A DNA stretch of 64,000 nt from Glutamicibacter sp. JL.03c (GCF_025854375.1 NZ_CP107575.1:1860001-1924000), one strand, 5' to 3'. Counted from the stretch's first letter, positions 26,171-36,065 are shown. Made by a program: numbers and translations. The notes: generated from the sequence alone by a model not told the origin.

Positions 26171-26843
26171 TTCTCTTCACCATTTCGTTGATCCAGATGG
26201 GGGCGAAAGGAGAAGTGCATCCTGGCGATGTCGGATAGTCGGCCAGCACTTGCAGGTTGTCTCCGATAGCCAGCGCGCGCTCTCGCAACGCCGGATGCTC
26301 AATGCCGATCTGCGCAAGCGTGGTATTCATGGCCCACTGCAGTCGTTCGGGCGCAGCGAGCATCTGTTCTTCGATAATGTCGAGAAGCCCAACAAGATCA
26401 AGCTGATCAGGGTCCTTGACCACTTGATGCGCGGTTAGTTCCCACCCGGCGGCCAGCTGTACGCTGTCGCTTTCAGCCATCAATACTTGGCGTAGCTCTT
26501 CTAGCAGTTTTGTTTTCTTGACGATGTAGTTCAAGAACCAGGCTTGCACCTTGGGCGTGCTGGCTGCCTTGCTCCAGTCATGCAGCTGTTCCAGCGTGAA
26601 GCTGCGAGGCTTCGCAATCAGAAGGGCCACGAGACGACTTGAGGTTTCCTTGGTCGCCCACAACTGCTCTGCCAGCTCCTGATTAGACTTCAGGGACTTA
26701 GCGAGGGCGCGGAGTTTGCCGAGATTGACCCCAAAGTCATCACCATGGCGTTCATTGACCGCCCGCGCTTTGGGGTCTTCCAGAACCAACAATGCCTGCT
26801 GGATTTCTGGCACTGTACTTTCAGGACCGATCTCATTGCTCAA
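26163..26843 (-). CDS. DNA alkylation repair protein, AlkD-like
   Basis: 226 residues, start TTG 26843 with GGAG six bases upstream. All-helical HEAT-like sequence. The segment KARAVNERHGDDFGVNLGKLRALAKSLKSNQELAEQLWATKETSSRLVALLI is typical of the AlkD/AlkC-related family, which excises alkylated purines without base flipping. Whether the catalytic Asp and Trp residues of AlkD are all kept was not checked by alignment. Last gene of the corA - GyrI-like - alkD run. Confidence 0.8.
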   Translation of the reverse strand: MSNEIGPESTVPEIQQALLVLEDPKARAVNERHGDDFGVNLGKLRALAKSLKSNQELAEQLWATKETSSRLVALLIAKPRSFTLEQLHDWSKAASTPKVQAWFLNYIVKKTKLLEELRQVLMAESDSVQLAAGWELTAHQVVKDPDQLDLVGLLDIIEEQMLAAPERLQWAMNTTLAQIGIEHPALRERALAIGDNLQVLADYPTSPGCTSPFAPIWINEMVKRKA

Positions 26844-26866
26844 CGTATACTCCGTCTATTTATTCG

Positions 26867-27484
26867 CTATAGGGATGCAACTGGTTGTCGCAGGATGGTT
26901 CGCAATCGTTCCGGCGCGACTTTCCTGGGATCTCCAAGATAGATCTCATGATGCTTGCCTGATAATCGCAGACCATGCCCCAGGATATAGTCCTTGTGCA
27001 TCTGCTCTAGGACAGGTCCTTCATCATCATAAGCACCAAGATGCAGCGTCTGGACGCATTCTCCTTCGTCCAGTTCTTCGAAGCGGAGTTTATCGACGCT
27101 TGGCAGCCTGCGCTGAGAAGCCGCTGCTGCGACGGCGGCTTGGACTTCTTCGCCGGTGATCCAGTCAGGGACCATCAACATGAGGGTCCAGTACCACTGG
27201 GACTTATCTCGCTGCGTCGTAAAGGACTCCATGTTATCCGCCCACCACAGACCCTCCAGTGGCGGAACCACGTAGTCCCTGCCATTCTGCTTGCTGGAAA
27301 ATTTTAGTTTGTACGCAACAGGATAAATCGTTTCCAGCGCTTGAGCGTAGCAAGGCGTCAGGTTGGGATCTCCGTGGCCATCGATCATGAGATATCGTAG
27401 GGCAGGCATTCGCAAGAGCCTAAACTCTGATGGCTTAGCACGGTAGCCATCAAGTAATTTCTTGAAATCGATCTTCTCAGCCAT
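26867..27484 (-). CDS. GyrI-like small-molecule-binding domain protein
   Basis: 205 residues from ATG 27484; the frame is open 17 codons upstream but begins family-like only here (MAEKIDFKKLLDGYRAKPSEFRLLRMPALRYLMIDGHGDPN). LEGLWWADN and the ending DPRKVAPERLRTILRQPV are typical of stand-alone GyrI-like proteins (COG3449-like). Such proteins bind small organic compounds; some hydrolyse toxic cyclopropanoids. No DNA-binding domain is attached. It lies between a CorA gene and an AlkD-like gene with short gaps (32 and 23 bp), so the three are likely co-transcribed. Confidence 0.8.
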   Translation of the reverse strand: MAEKIDFKKLLDGYRAKPSEFRLLRMPALRYLMIDGHGDPNLTPCYAQALETIYPVAYKLKFSSKQNGRDYVVPPLEGLWWADNMESFTTQRDKSQWYWTLMLMVPDWITGEEVQAAVAAAASQRRLPSVDKLRFEELDEGECVQTLHLGAYDDEGPVLEQMHKDYILGHGLRLSGKHHEIYLGDPRKVAPERLRTILRQPVASL

Positions 27485-27516
27485 CTGTTGCACTCCCCCG
27501 CTGTCCCCGTCTACTG

Positions 27517-28608
27517 CTAGAACCATTTGCGCCATTTGAAGACGCCATACAGTGCCGCGGCGAAACCTACCATCACCAATACTGCCGCTGGATATCCGAA
27601 GGCCCAGTGCAGCTCAGGCATGTGGTCAAAATTCATGCCATAGATGGCCGCGATCAGAGTGGGAGCAAATAAGATTGCAGCCCAACCTGAAATCTTTTTC
27701 ATGTCTTCATTCTGGCGTTGGGCTACCAAGGTGGCATTGACATTCAAAATCTGCGACAGGGCATCACGGTATTCAAGCGCCTGGGTATTAGCTCGAGTCA
27801 AGTGGTCCGTGACATCCTGCAAATAGGTTTCCAGTTCGTCAGGAACCGGGTATTTCTTGAATCCGTTATCAAGGGACCGGACGACTTCCAATAAGGATGC
27901 CGTGGAATGCTGTACGTCAATCACTTCTTGGCTCAGCCGATAGATGCGTTCTGTAACCGCAGCATCTCCGCTGAAAACTTGACGCTCGATCTGTTCTTTA
28001 TCGATCCCTAAGCCATGGAGAACCGGCGCATAACCATCAACAATCTCATCAAGAATCCGATACAACACTGCTTCAGAACCCAGCCGAAGCAATTTAGGAT
28101 CCTTAAGCAACATCTGATGCTGTTGCAGGTTTCCATTGCTGATTGACTCGGCAAACTCGCGACCGTCGGTCCCGTCAATCCATCGGTGGTCCTGGCACAA
28201 TACCGCGATAGAGCCCTGCCGGAGGAGAATGTGGAATTCGGATAGCTCGACTTCTTCGGTGACGTCGAGGTACAAGGCTGAACGTACAACCAGCAGTAGG
28301 ACATCACCATAGCGTTCCAGCTTCGGACGCTGTCTTGCGTGAAGCAGATCTTCAACCAGAACCGGGTGCAATTTCCACGCGTCGGCCAGCTCTTGGATAT
28401 CGGCATCATCTGGCGTGGGGTAAAGGGACAAAGCGATGCGATTCTCCCCGGTGCGGCAGAATTCCATCGCTTCCGCTGCAGTGACGCTCAACGGTGCAAG
28501 TTCGACCGTGCCGTCATCGATGTAGCGAACGCGTTTTGAACTGTGAGCCGGCCCTCGACCGTTATCGACGTGCTTTGCTCGAATTGATCGTCGCTGGATT
28601 CGTGCCAT
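27517..28608 (-). CDS. corA: CorA-family magnesium/cobalt transporter
   Basis: 363 residues from ATG 28608 with AGGAG upstream; the open frame beyond it lacks a binding site. It has a large cytosolic N-terminal domain (LHPVLVEDLLHARQRPKLERYGDVLLLVVRSALY) and two C-terminal helices with the diagnostic pore motif YGMNF between them (about 320-326). CorA forms pentameric divalent-cation channels. The C-terminus ends in KWRKWF. Confidence 0.92.
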   Translation of the reverse strand: MARIQRRSIRAKHVDNGRGPAHSSKRVRYIDDGTVELAPLSVTAAEAMEFCRTGENRIALSLYPTPDDADIQELADAWKLHPVLVEDLLHARQRPKLERYGDVLLLVVRSALYLDVTEEVELSEFHILLRQGSIAVLCQDHRWIDGTDGREFAESISNGNLQQHQMLLKDPKLLRLGSEAVLYRILDEIVDGYAPVLHGLGIDKEQIERQVFSGDAAVTERIYRLSQEVIDVQHSTASLLEVVRSLDNGFKKYPVPDELETYLQDVTDHLTRANTQALEYRDALSQILNVNATLVAQRQNEDMKKISGWAAILFAPTLIAAIYGMNFDHMPELHWAFGYPAAVLVMVGFAAALYGVFKWRKWF

Positions 28609-28870
28609 GGTGCTCCTGATTGAACGATTTGATTCAAGTATCGCAAGTGAACCTCTGTTTACGGTGCAAAAACAGCACCTCAGCGTCGAAAGACTCCTCC
28701 AACCTGGTGATTCTTCCCTGCATGCTTCGTCTTCCTCGCCAAGAGTTACCTCAACTATCGTTGCGGCCCTGTGCGCCGGCCCAATTGATGTGACGTTGGG
28801 GCAACTGGGGGCCTCGCCCAAAAGCGGGAAATGATCAGAATTCTGGTCAGTGCCTAAAAACTAAGTTATA

Positions 28871-28910
28871 CGAAAAAAATCCTGAAATTCTTTTTCAAGA
28901 ATTTCAGGAT
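28871..28910 (-). terminator. Terminator of tRNA-Ala
   Basis: On the minus strand ATCCTGAAATTCTT (28897-28910) pairs with 28879-28892 around a 4-nt loop and is followed directly by a run of seven T (28873-28879). It lies 6 bp beyond the CCA end of the tRNA. Confidence 0.93.
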
Positions 28911-28915
28911 TTAAT

Positions 28916-28991
28916 TGGTGGAGGTAAGGGGATTCGAACCCCTGACCTTCTGCATGCCATGCAGACGCGCTACCAACTGCGCCATACCCCC
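28916..28991 (-). tRNA. tRNA-Ala (anticodon GGC), CCA encoded
   Basis: On the minus strand the acceptor arm GGGGGTA pairs with TACCTCC (one G-U), followed by discriminator A and CCA. The D arm is GCGCAGTTGGTAGCGC, the anticodon arm is TCTGC-ATGGCAT-GCAGA giving anticodon GGC, and the T arm is AGGGG-TTCGAAT-CCCCT. It reads GCC and GCU codons. Confidence 0.96.
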
Positions 28992-29063
28992 AAAAGGATT
29001 GCTACCCTGATCAGGCAACTCCATAATCATAGATGACTACCTGATCAGGATGCAAATTCGGCG

Positions 29064-29444
29064 TTACTGATTCTGCTGAGTCAGTTCCTCAGGCAGTTCG
29101 ATCACAGGGCAGTCTGCCCAAAGGCGTTCCAGTGCGTAGAATACGCGGTCTTCCTGATGCTGAACGTGCACGACAACGTCTCCATAGTCCAGCAGGACCC
29201 AACGGCCCATGCCGAAGCCCTCGCGGCGGACCGGACGCATGCTGTATTCCTCAAGCACCTTGGCCTGAATTTCGTCGACGATTGCGTTCACCTGCGGTTC
29301 TGATCCACCAGAGACAATCAAGAAGGCGTCGGTGACGCCCAGGCGGTCTGCTACGTCGAGCGCGACCATGTTTTCTGCCAACTTTTCCGATGCAGCGTGC
29401 GCTGCAATCTTCACGAGGGCAATTGAATCTGCGTGTGCTCCCAT
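29064..29444 (-). CDS. rsfS: Ribosomal silencing factor RsfS
   Basis: 126 residues of the RsfS/Iojap family. ALDVADRLGVTDAFLIVSGGSEPQVNAIVDEI and GRWVLLDYGDVVVHVQHQEDRVFYALERLW are diagnostic. RsfS binds L14 of the large subunit and blocks joining in starvation. It follows nadD in the usual actinobacterial order, with one unknown gene between. Confidence 0.96.
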   Translation of the reverse strand: MGAHADSIALVKIAAHAASEKLAENMVALDVADRLGVTDAFLIVSGGSEPQVNAIVDEIQAKVLEEYSMRPVRREGFGMGRWVLLDYGDVVVHVQHQEDRVFYALERLWADCPVIELPEELTQQNQ

Positions 29445-29501
29445 TGAGTGGGGTGTCTCCTTGTTAGAGGTGTAGATCGAGAACTTAATTTTGCTACGAA
29501 A

Positions 29502-30992
29502 CTAGTTGCCTAGCAACATGATGAGCCCCGCAATAAGCGCAGCTCCACCGACGCTTAATGCGACGATCATGGCTATAAGCATGTTGTTGGCACGGCGAAC
29601 GCCGTGGGTTTGAACATCCAGCGGCTCCAGGCCGTGAGCATTTACGGCATCAATGCGAGGCATTTGCACGTCGGAAACTGGTTCCGAAACACCGCCTGAC
29701 TTCTTCGCTTCCGCATTCGGCTTGGCCGGAGGTTTTGCGGCAGTCTTGGCATTTGGCTTCGGAGCTGATTTCGGTGCGGGCTTAGGGGCAACCTTTGCTG
29801 CTGGCTTAGGTGCTGCCGGCTTGGCGGATGCCGGCTTTGGAGCTGGCTTAGCTGGAGCAGCGGTTTTGGCTGCCGGCTTCTTGGCTGCTGGTGCCGCTTC
29901 ATCTTTTTTGGAGCTGATCTTGCCATCAGAATCGAGATTCAGGGACACGCTCTGGGTCTTTGGACCTTGCACGCCGGTCCTGGCGATGCGGTCTTCCACC
30001 TCGCGGATGTTGCCCATGGCGCCGGTGAACGGATCAGATGACTTGTCGTCTTTGCCTTGCTTAGCATTTTCTACGCGCAAGCGCTCACGTTCTGCGGCAC
30101 GACGAGAGATAATAGCTGCGCGGGCAGCCATTTCACGCTGGTGAGCCAGGACTTCGAGATCAATCTCGGCGTCGTCTTCGCCCAGCAGGTTCGGATCAAT
30201 GGGTGCTTTAGGGGCATGCGCGCGACGTGCAGCCAACGCCTGCTCAACGCTCATGACCGTCGTTTCAGGCGCATCATCGTCAGTTGCGGGCTTCTTAGCC
30301 GGCTTGGCAACGGGTCTAGGTGCTGCTGCCGGGTCGGCCTTGCCCTGTTCAGCAAGGGCTTGCAGGCGTAGCTGGCGGCGGGTCAGAGGCTTGGGATCTT
30401 CTGCTGGTTCAACCGTTGGAATATGGCTTGTAAGTGCATCCACTTCGCCTTCCAGACGGCGGCGTTCACGCAGAGCTTCACGGTTGCGGGCTCGACGAAG
30501 CGAAGCACGCTCCCCCATGGGTTCTTGATCTGGATTCTCGCCGGCAGATGAACCCTTTGCCGATGCAGTTTTGGCGTTAGGTACAGCAGGAGTCGCGGCC
30601 TTTGATGCCTGCGCCTGGTTGCCCTTTTCAGGCTGCACCTCATTAACGGCCGGCATTTCCGCAGGCTTTCGCTGGTCTTTTGGAGCCTCCGCTGACTGTT
30701 GGGAAACTGTCTGATCGGATGGCTTTTGAGCCACGGATTCAGGATTAGCTGACGGTGCAGGTTTGGCCACTTGAGTCTTGGCTGGTTCCGGTTTCGGAGT
30801 TGACTTTGCAGAGGGAGCCGCTTCAGCTTTCGCTGGCGTTGCCGATTGCTCGGACTCCCCCGCCTTTTTCTTGTCTGCGAGTTCTTTGGCCTCTTGTTCT
30901 GCCTTGCTGCCTGCGAGCAAGGCTTCCATTTCAGCACGTCGCTTTTCGCGCAGAGCTCGCCTGCTAGAAACCGGCTGCGAGTTATCGCTCAT
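29502..30992 (-). CDS. Low-complexity Ala/Pro/Lys-rich membrane-anchored protein
   Basis: 496 residues; ATG 30992 behind GGAGAAG. Two highly charged helical regions (RRALREKRRAEMEALLAG at residues 11-28, and MGERASLRRARNREALRERRRLEGE around 155-180) are separated by Ala/Pro/Lys/Gln-rich stretches. A second repeat-rich region (PAAKKPAAKTAAPAKPAPKPASAKP, about 365-430) resembles histone H1-like tails. One hydrophobic helix closes the protein (about 470-493, MLIAMIVALSVGGAALIAGLIMLLG). Orientation would leave a long basic cytosolic domain on a C-terminal anchor. I recognise no enzyme domain; its fixed place between nadD and rsfS suggests a lineage-specific cell-envelope or nucleoid-linked role, which is inference. 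Confidence 0.8.
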   Translation of the reverse strand: MSDNSQPVSSRRALREKRRAEMEALLAGSKAEQEAKELADKKKAGESEQSATPAKAEAAPSAKSTPKPEPAKTQVAKPAPSANPESVAQKPSDQTVSQQSAEAPKDQRKPAEMPAVNEVQPEKGNQAQASKAATPAVPNAKTASAKGSSAGENPDQEPMGERASLRRARNREALRERRRLEGEVDALTSHIPTVEPAEDPKPLTRRQLRLQALAEQGKADPAAAPRPVAKPAKKPATDDDAPETTVMSVEQALAARRAHAPKAPIDPNLLGEDDAEIDLEVLAHQREMAARAAIISRRAAERERLRVENAKQGKDDKSSDPFTGAMGNIREVEDRIARTGVQGPKTQSVSLNLDSDGKISSKKDEAAPAAKKPAAKTAAPAKPAPKPASAKPAAPKPAAKVAPKPAPKSAPKPNAKTAAKPPAKPNAEAKKSGGVSEPVSDVQMPRIDAVNAHGLEPLDVQTHGVRRANNMLIAMIVALSVGGAALIAGLIMLLGN

Positions 30993-31073
30993 CCTGTACT
31001 TCTCCCGACCGCATAGACAAATACCGTCACCCTTACCTAGTGATTATGCCGTGTTATGCCACCCAATGTGAGG

Positions 31074-31679
31074 TTACGACTCGGTATACAGCCCATATTT
31101 TGCAATGTACTGCACCACACCATCGGGCACAAGGTACCAAACTGGCTTATCGGCACCGACACGTTCACGGCAATCCGTTGAAGAAATCGCCAACGCCGGA
31201 ATCTCCAACTGCGAAACGTTGTCGCGGCCAAGATCACTCATGACATATCCCGGACGGCTCACGCCAACAAAATTCGCGAGGTCCCAAACCTGATCGATAT
31301 CACGCCAGCTCATGATCTGGCTCATCGCGTCAGCACCGGTGATGAAGAACAGTTCCGCCTCTGGGCGTTGCGCACGCAAATCCAACAAGGTGTCACGTGT
31401 GTACGTGGCCCCTTCTCGATCAATATCCACTCTGCTGACAGTAAATCGCGGGTTGGACGCCGTGGCAATGACGGTCATCAGGTAGCGATGTTCAGCGCTC
31501 GTGACCTGCTTGTCGGCTTTCTGCCAAGGCTGGCCGGTGGGTACGAAAACTACCTCATCCAAGTCGTATTCGGCAGCCACCTCGCTGGCGGCGACCAAGT
31601 GGCCGTTGTGAATGGGGTCAAAAGTACCGCCCATCACGCCGAGGCGTAATGGGCGGTCACTATGCTGCCGCTCGCTCAA
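31074..31679 (-). CDS. nadD: Nicotinate-nucleotide adenylyltransferase
   Basis: 201 residues. It makes NaAD from NaMN and ATP. The nucleotidyltransferase motif [22 protein letters not shown] (about 14-35), [19 protein letters not shown] and [10 protein letters not shown] are all present. The apparent start is TTG 31679, 2 bp after the stop of the small membrane gene; no ATG precedes the GxFDPxHxGH motif. Confidence 0.96.
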   Translation of the reverse strand: MSERQHSDRPLRLGVMGGTFDPIHNGHLVAASEVAAEYDLDEVVFVPTGQPWQKADKQVTSAEHRYLMTVIATASNPRFTVSRVDIDREGATYTRDTLLDLRAQRPEAELFFITGADAMSQIMSWRDIDQVWDLANFVGVSRPGYVMSDLGRDNVSQLEIPALAISSTDCRERVGADKPVWYLVPDGVVQYIAKYGLYTES

Positions 31680-31681
31680 GA

Positions 31682-31894
31682 CTAGTGGCTATGTGGTTGG
31701 TGAGTCTTGAACTGGCGATGAATGTCCTGTTCTTCATCCTTGACCGAGTGGCGGTTGCCAACATTGGTGTAGGAAACGGTGATCAATAGCAAGATCATCA
31801 AAGCAACAAAAATGCCGCCACCGATCAGCAGGGACCAAGTGTGTGCACTCAAGCCAGGGGCAGCGGCTTCAGAGGCCAGAATCAGCGCGTTCAA
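31682..31894 (-). CDS. Small single-pass membrane protein
   Basis: 70 residues from TTG 31894, chosen because GGAG lies 7 bp upstream; a longer reading from TTG 31936 adds 14 residues without a binding site. One hydrophobic helix ([28 protein letters not shown]) is followed by a His-rich hydrophilic tail ([17 protein letters not shown]). Located between proA and nadD, 2 bp from nadD. Function unknown; the position is typical for this family of actinobacteria. Confidence 0.75.
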   Translation of the reverse strand: MNALILASEAAAPGLSAHTWSLLIGGGIFVALMILLLITVSYTNVGNRHSVKDEEQDIHRQFKTHQPHSH

Positions 31895-32011
31895 GTAAAT
31901 CTCCAGTCGTATCCACGGAAGCCGCCGTATCTTCAATTTCTTTGAGGATCCAGCGGTCCGAAAAGTAGCGGTACGTTTCTTCTACATCCTACCGAAAAGG
32001 GCGGTCAGAAA

Positions 32012-33304
32012 CTATTTACGAACGTGTCCGTCGCCTTGGACAATCCACTTCGTTGTCGTCAGCTCGGTCAGGCCCATCGGTCCACGTGCATGCATTTTTT
32101 GCGTTGAGATACCAACTTCAGCTCCAAGGCCGAGTTGCCCACCGTCAGTGAAGCGAGTCGAAGCATTCACGATGACAGCAGCAGATTCGATCTCGGCGAT
32201 GAATAGCTCAGCGGCTGCCAGCGACGAGGTAAGAATCGCTTCAGTGTGGCCAGTGGAGTATTCGCGGATGTGGTCCAGGGCCTCGTCGATACCATCGACA
32301 ACCTTGACCGCCAGATCCATGTCCATGTACTCAACGCGCCAGTCTTCGTCTCGGGCTGGAACGGTCTCCAGACCCGGCACGAGAGCTGCAGCGCGTTCAT
32401 CCGCATGAAGGGTCACACCTGCAGCGGAGAGCGCTTTGAGCACCGAGGGAGCGACCTTTGAGTCCTTGTGAATCAGCAAGGTCTCCACGGTGTTGCACAC
32501 GCTGGGGCGCTGGGTCTTGGCGTTCATCAGGATGTCGACAGCCATCTGCTCTTCAGCAGAGGAATCCAAGAAGATATGAACGTTGCCTTCGCCGGTTTCA
32601 ATCACCGGCACCTTGGCAGTGGTGACAACACGCTGAATCAGGTCACGTCCGCCGCGAGGGATCAGCACGTCGATTTTGCCTCGCGCGCCCATCATGGCGT
32701 CTGCGCCCTCGCGACCGAACTGATCGATGGAGGTCACCAGGTCTCGTGGTAGCGAAACGGATTCCAGAGCGTCTCGAATGATCGAGACGAGGGCTTGGTT
32801 CGAGTGCAAGGCAGCAGTTCCGCCGCGCAACAACACTGCGTTGCCGCTCTTCAGCGACAAGCCAGCGATATCAACCGTGACGTTGGGACGGGCTTCGTAA
32901 ATCGTGCCGATAACACCCATGGGGACATTGATCTGGCGCATTCGCAGACCATTCGGCAAAGTCTCGCCGCGGACCACGCGACCCACAGGATCCGGCAGGC
33001 CTGCGAGTTCATGCAACGCGGAAATCAAACCGTCAACGCGCTTGTCATCAAGCTTCAGGCGATCCAGCATGGCCACGGATGTGCCATTGGCCTGTCCAGC
33101 CTCCAAGTCCTTCTTATTTTCCTGGAAGATCTTGGAACGGTTCGTGTCGATTCCTGATGCGATCGCCAGCAGTGCACGGTCTTTCCAGTCGCGATTGGCG
33201 CGCTTGAGCACTCGCGAGGCACGGCGAGCTCGATCAGCGAGCTGGTAAACCGAACCAGTGACATCGGAGATCTGTTCTTCTGTTCGTACTGCGTCGATAC
33301 TCAT
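32012..33304 (-). CDS. proA: Glutamate-5-semialdehyde dehydrogenase
   Basis: 430 residues from ATG 33304 (AGGA at proper distance; ATG 33313 has none). It reduces gamma-glutamyl phosphate in proline synthesis. NVPMGVIGTIYEARPNVTVDIAGL, GNAVLLRGG, the catalytic Cys in RPSVCNTVETLLIH and RFTDGGQLGLGAEVGISTQKMHARGPMG are conserved. It follows proB by about 10 bp. Confidence 0.97.
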   Translation of the reverse strand: MSIDAVRTEEQISDVTGSVYQLADRARRASRVLKRANRDWKDRALLAIASGIDTNRSKIFQENKKDLEAGQANGTSVAMLDRLKLDDKRVDGLISALHELAGLPDPVGRVVRGETLPNGLRMRQINVPMGVIGTIYEARPNVTVDIAGLSLKSGNAVLLRGGTAALHSNQALVSIIRDALESVSLPRDLVTSIDQFGREGADAMMGARGKIDVLIPRGGRDLIQRVVTTAKVPVIETGEGNVHIFLDSSAEEQMAVDILMNAKTQRPSVCNTVETLLIHKDSKVAPSVLKALSAAGVTLHADERAAALVPGLETVPARDEDWRVEYMDMDLAVKVVDGIDEALDHIREYSTGHTEAILTSSLAAAELFIAEIESAAVIVNASTRFTDGGQLGLGAEVGISTQKMHARGPMGLTELTTTKWIVQGDGHVRK

Positions 33305-33314
33305 AGTTTCCATC

Positions 33315-34472
33315 CTAGAAAATAGGTTCTATCAAAGCTAGGTCATCGACATGCACGACCGACTTATCGTAACCTTCGCCGAGCTGCTCAACGAGATCGC
33401 CAGTGTTCTGACCCAGCATCTCGGGCAACTCCTCGGAGCTGAAGTTCACCAGGCCGCGGGCAAATGGCACACGATCCGATCCGCAAATTTCTACGGCGTC
33501 ACCGGGTTCGAAGGCGCCTTCTACGTCAATGATGCCGGCAGCCAACAGCGAATTGGTTCCACGGGAGATCGCCTGGACTGCTCCGTCGTCAAGGATCAGC
33601 CGACCCTCGATGCTGGCAAGGTATGCCAGCCATACGTCACGGGCAGAGCGACGCGAATTTCGTGCGGCGAACCAGGTTCCCACATCCTCACCGCGCAACG
33701 CCTTGGCGGCGTTGTCGGTGCTTGTGACCAATGTCGGGATGCCGGCGGAGGAGCTCATGGTGGCGGCATCAACCTTGGTGATCATGCCGCCAGTTCCTAC
33801 GCCAGCTGCGCCCGGGGTTCCCAGGTCGACGGCTTCAAGCTCGTCAGGATGCTCGATGGTGGTGATGCGGCTGCCGCCGTCTTCGGGGTGCGCGTCGTAA
33901 ACGGAATCGACATCCGAGAAAAGGAGCAGTGCGTCGGCCTTGACAAGGTGCGCTACCAGGGAGGCAAGGCGGTCGTTGTCGCCGAAGCGGATTTCGCGAG
34001 TTGCCACAGCGTCATTTTCATTGACGATGGGAAGCACTCCAAGATTTAACAGCCGAACGAGGGAGCGCAGAGCGTTGGTGTACGATGAGCGCCGCATCAA
34101 ATCGTCGGCGGTCAGCAGGACCTGGCCGACTCGCAAGTCGTGCTCTTCAAATAGCTGCGTGTACTCGGCTAGCAGCAACCCCTGGCCAACCGCCGCGGCG
34201 GCCTGCTGGGTTGCCAGGTCCTTAGGACGCTTTGGCAAACCCAGCGGGGCCAGGCCGGCGGCAATCGCACCGGAAGAAACGAGAATTACCTCGGTACCGT
34301 TGTTCACGGTTTCGGAGAGAGTGTCCACCAGGAACTTCAGTCTTTCATGGGATATTCCCCCGCTGACCGTGGTCAGAGAGCTGGATCCAACCTTTACTAC
34401 GAGTCGCCGTGCATCCGGCAATTCGTGAGGAGAGGTAATGGCTGAAATAGTCTTGGTGGCACTTTCACTCAT
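33315..34472 (-). CDS. proB: Glutamate 5-kinase
   Basis: 385 residues; ATG 34472 behind GGAGGAAG. It has an N-terminal amino acid kinase domain (VVKVGSSSLTT, LVSSGAIAAGLAPLG, IVNENDAVA, GTGGMITKVDAA) and a C-terminal PUA domain (about 290-370, GRLILDDGAVQAISRGTNSLLAAGI). It carries out the first step of proline synthesis. It begins 3 bp after obgE. Confidence 0.97.
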   Translation of the reverse strand: MSESATKTISAITSPHELPDARRLVVKVGSSSLTTVSGGISHERLKFLVDTLSETVNNGTEVILVSSGAIAAGLAPLGLPKRPKDLATQQAAAAVGQGLLLAEYTQLFEEHDLRVGQVLLTADDLMRRSSYTNALRSLVRLLNLGVLPIVNENDAVATREIRFGDNDRLASLVAHLVKADALLLFSDVDSVYDAHPEDGGSRITTIEHPDELEAVDLGTPGAAGVGTGGMITKVDAATMSSSAGIPTLVTSTDNAAKALRGEDVGTWFAARNSRRSARDVWLAYLASIEGRLILDDGAVQAISRGTNSLLAAGIIDVEGAFEPGDAVEICGSDRVPFARGLVNFSSEELPEMLGQNTGDLVEQLGEGYDKSVVHVDDLALIEPIF

Positions 34473-34475
34473 ACT

Positions 34476-36065
34476 TTATTCTTCCTCCTGCGCTGCCTTC
34501 TTTGCAGCAGCATTTTTTGCGTTCTTCGCATTGACCGATTCGGTCCAGATGCCGGCCTTGCGCTCGGCTTCCAGCTCCGCACGGGCAGCGGCCTTGGCGG
34601 CCTTCCGGTCCTCGTGTTCGGCGCGCTTTTCTTCGCGGGTCTTCCGATTGCCGCGGTCTTCGAGCCGCACGTCTTCGCCACGGCGGCTTCCGCCGAGCAA
34701 TTCCGCGCCGGCAGCCATGGTGGGCTCCCAGTCGAAGACCACGGAATTTTCTTCGGAACCAATGACGACAGCGTCGCCCGGCTTGGCCCCGGCTTTGAAT
34801 AGCTTGGTTTCTACCCCCAGTTTGGCCAGGCGGTCAGCGAGGTAGCCGACGGCCTCATCGTTTCTGAAGTCGGTCTGCATGATCCAGCGTTCTGGCTTTT
34901 CGCCGATAACGCGCCACAGTGGCTCAAGGTTTTGTTCCTCGCGGCGAATGTAGAACTCTTCCTTGTTGCTGAAGCGCGGTCGGATCACTGGCACTTCGAC
35001 GACCGGTGCCTCCACGACCCGTTCGGCTCGCGCTTGTTCTACCAATTCAGCCATAGCAAAGGAGAGTTCACGTAATCCGTTACGTGACAGGGCTGAGATT
35101 TCAAACACGCGGTATCCGCGCTTCTCGAGCTCAGGGCGCACGAATTCAGCCATCTCAGCGCCATCTGGCATGTCAACCTTGTTCAGTGCAATCAGCTTAG
35201 GGCGATCAATGAGCGGAACGATCGTGCCGTCGGTTCCGGCGAAGGTGGAGTCGGCTTCATAATTCGCCAGCTCGGCTTCGATGATGTCCAGGTCGGTGAT
35301 CGGATCGCGATCCGATTCCAGCGAGGCGCAGTCCAAGACGTGCACGATGGCAGCGCAACGCTCTACGTGGCGCAGGAACTCGTGGCCCAGGCCCTTGCCC
35401 TCGGATGCGCCCGGGATCAGCCCCGGGACGTCGGCGACGGTGAAGCGGGTCTCGCCTGCCTGAACGACACCCAGGTTAGGAACAAGGGTGGTGAATGGAT
35501 AATCGGCGATCTTCGGGCGCGCCGCGGAAACTGCAGCGATCAACGATGACTTGCCAGCCGATGGGTAACCCACCAACGCGATGTCGGCCATGGACTTGAG
35601 CTCCAGGACGATGTCCTGGCTAGTTCCGGGAATGCCGAGCAATGCAAAGCCTGGGGCTTTGCGCTTGTCAGAAGAGATGGCAGCGTTGCCCAGGCCACCC
35701 ATGCCACCGATGGCGGCGATGTACTCGTCGCCAGAGTTGATCAGATCGCCGAGAATGTCGCCGTCCCTGGACTTCACCACGGTGCCTGCAGGCACCCCGA
35801 GGATCAGGTTTTCGCCGTGCTTGCCCGGGTGCAATCCACCCTTGCCTGGCTCGCCATTGCCGGCCTTGCGGTGTGGCAGGTGGTGGAAGTCCAGCAGCGT
35901 GGTGACCTGGGGGTCAACGCGCAAGATGATGTCGCCGCCCTTGCCGCCGTTGCCGCCATCGGGTCCGCCAAGCGGTTTGAATTTCTCGCGCTTGATGGAC
36001 ACACAACCGTGGCCACCATTACCTGCGGTGACATGAAGGGTTACGCGATCAACGAATGCAGCCAC
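34476..36065 (-). CDS. obgE: GTPase Obg/ObgE
   Basis: 529 residues. N-terminal glycine-rich Obg fold ([37 protein letters not shown]), a G domain ([35 protein letters not shown]) and a C-terminal OCT domain followed by a charged Ala/Lys/Glu tail of about 60 residues typical of actinobacteria. It acts in ribosome assembly and stress control. Confidence 0.97.
   Translation of the reverse strand: MAAFVDRVTLHVTAGNGGHGCVSIKREKFKPLGGPDGGNGGKGGDIILRVDPQVTTLLDFHHLPHRKAGNGEPGKGGLHPGKHGENLILGVPAGTVVKSRDGDILGDLINSGDEYIAAIGGMGGLGNAAISSDKRKAPGFALLGIPGTSQDIVLELKSMADIALVGYPSAGKSSLIAAVSAARPKIADYPFTTLVPNLGVVQAGETRFTVADVPGLIPGASEGKGLGHEFLRHVERCAAIVHVLDCASLESDRDPITDLDIIEAELANYEADSTFAGTDGTIVPLIDRPKLIALNKVDMPDGAEMAEFVRPELEKRGYRVFEISALSRNGLRELSFAMAELVEQARAERVVEAPVVEVPVIRPRFSNKEEFYIRREEQNLEPLWRVIGEKPERWIMQTDFRNDEAVGYLADRLAKLGVETKLFKAGAKPGDAVVIGSEENSVVFDWEPTMAAGAELLGGSRRGEDVRLEDRGNRKTREEKRAEHEDRKAAKAAARAELEAERKAGIWTESVNAKNAKNAAAKKAAQEEE

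Noticed and set aside
29642-30937. Alternative frames inside the low-complexity gene
   Set aside because: They arise from repetitive Ala/Pro/Lys codons and have no start signals.
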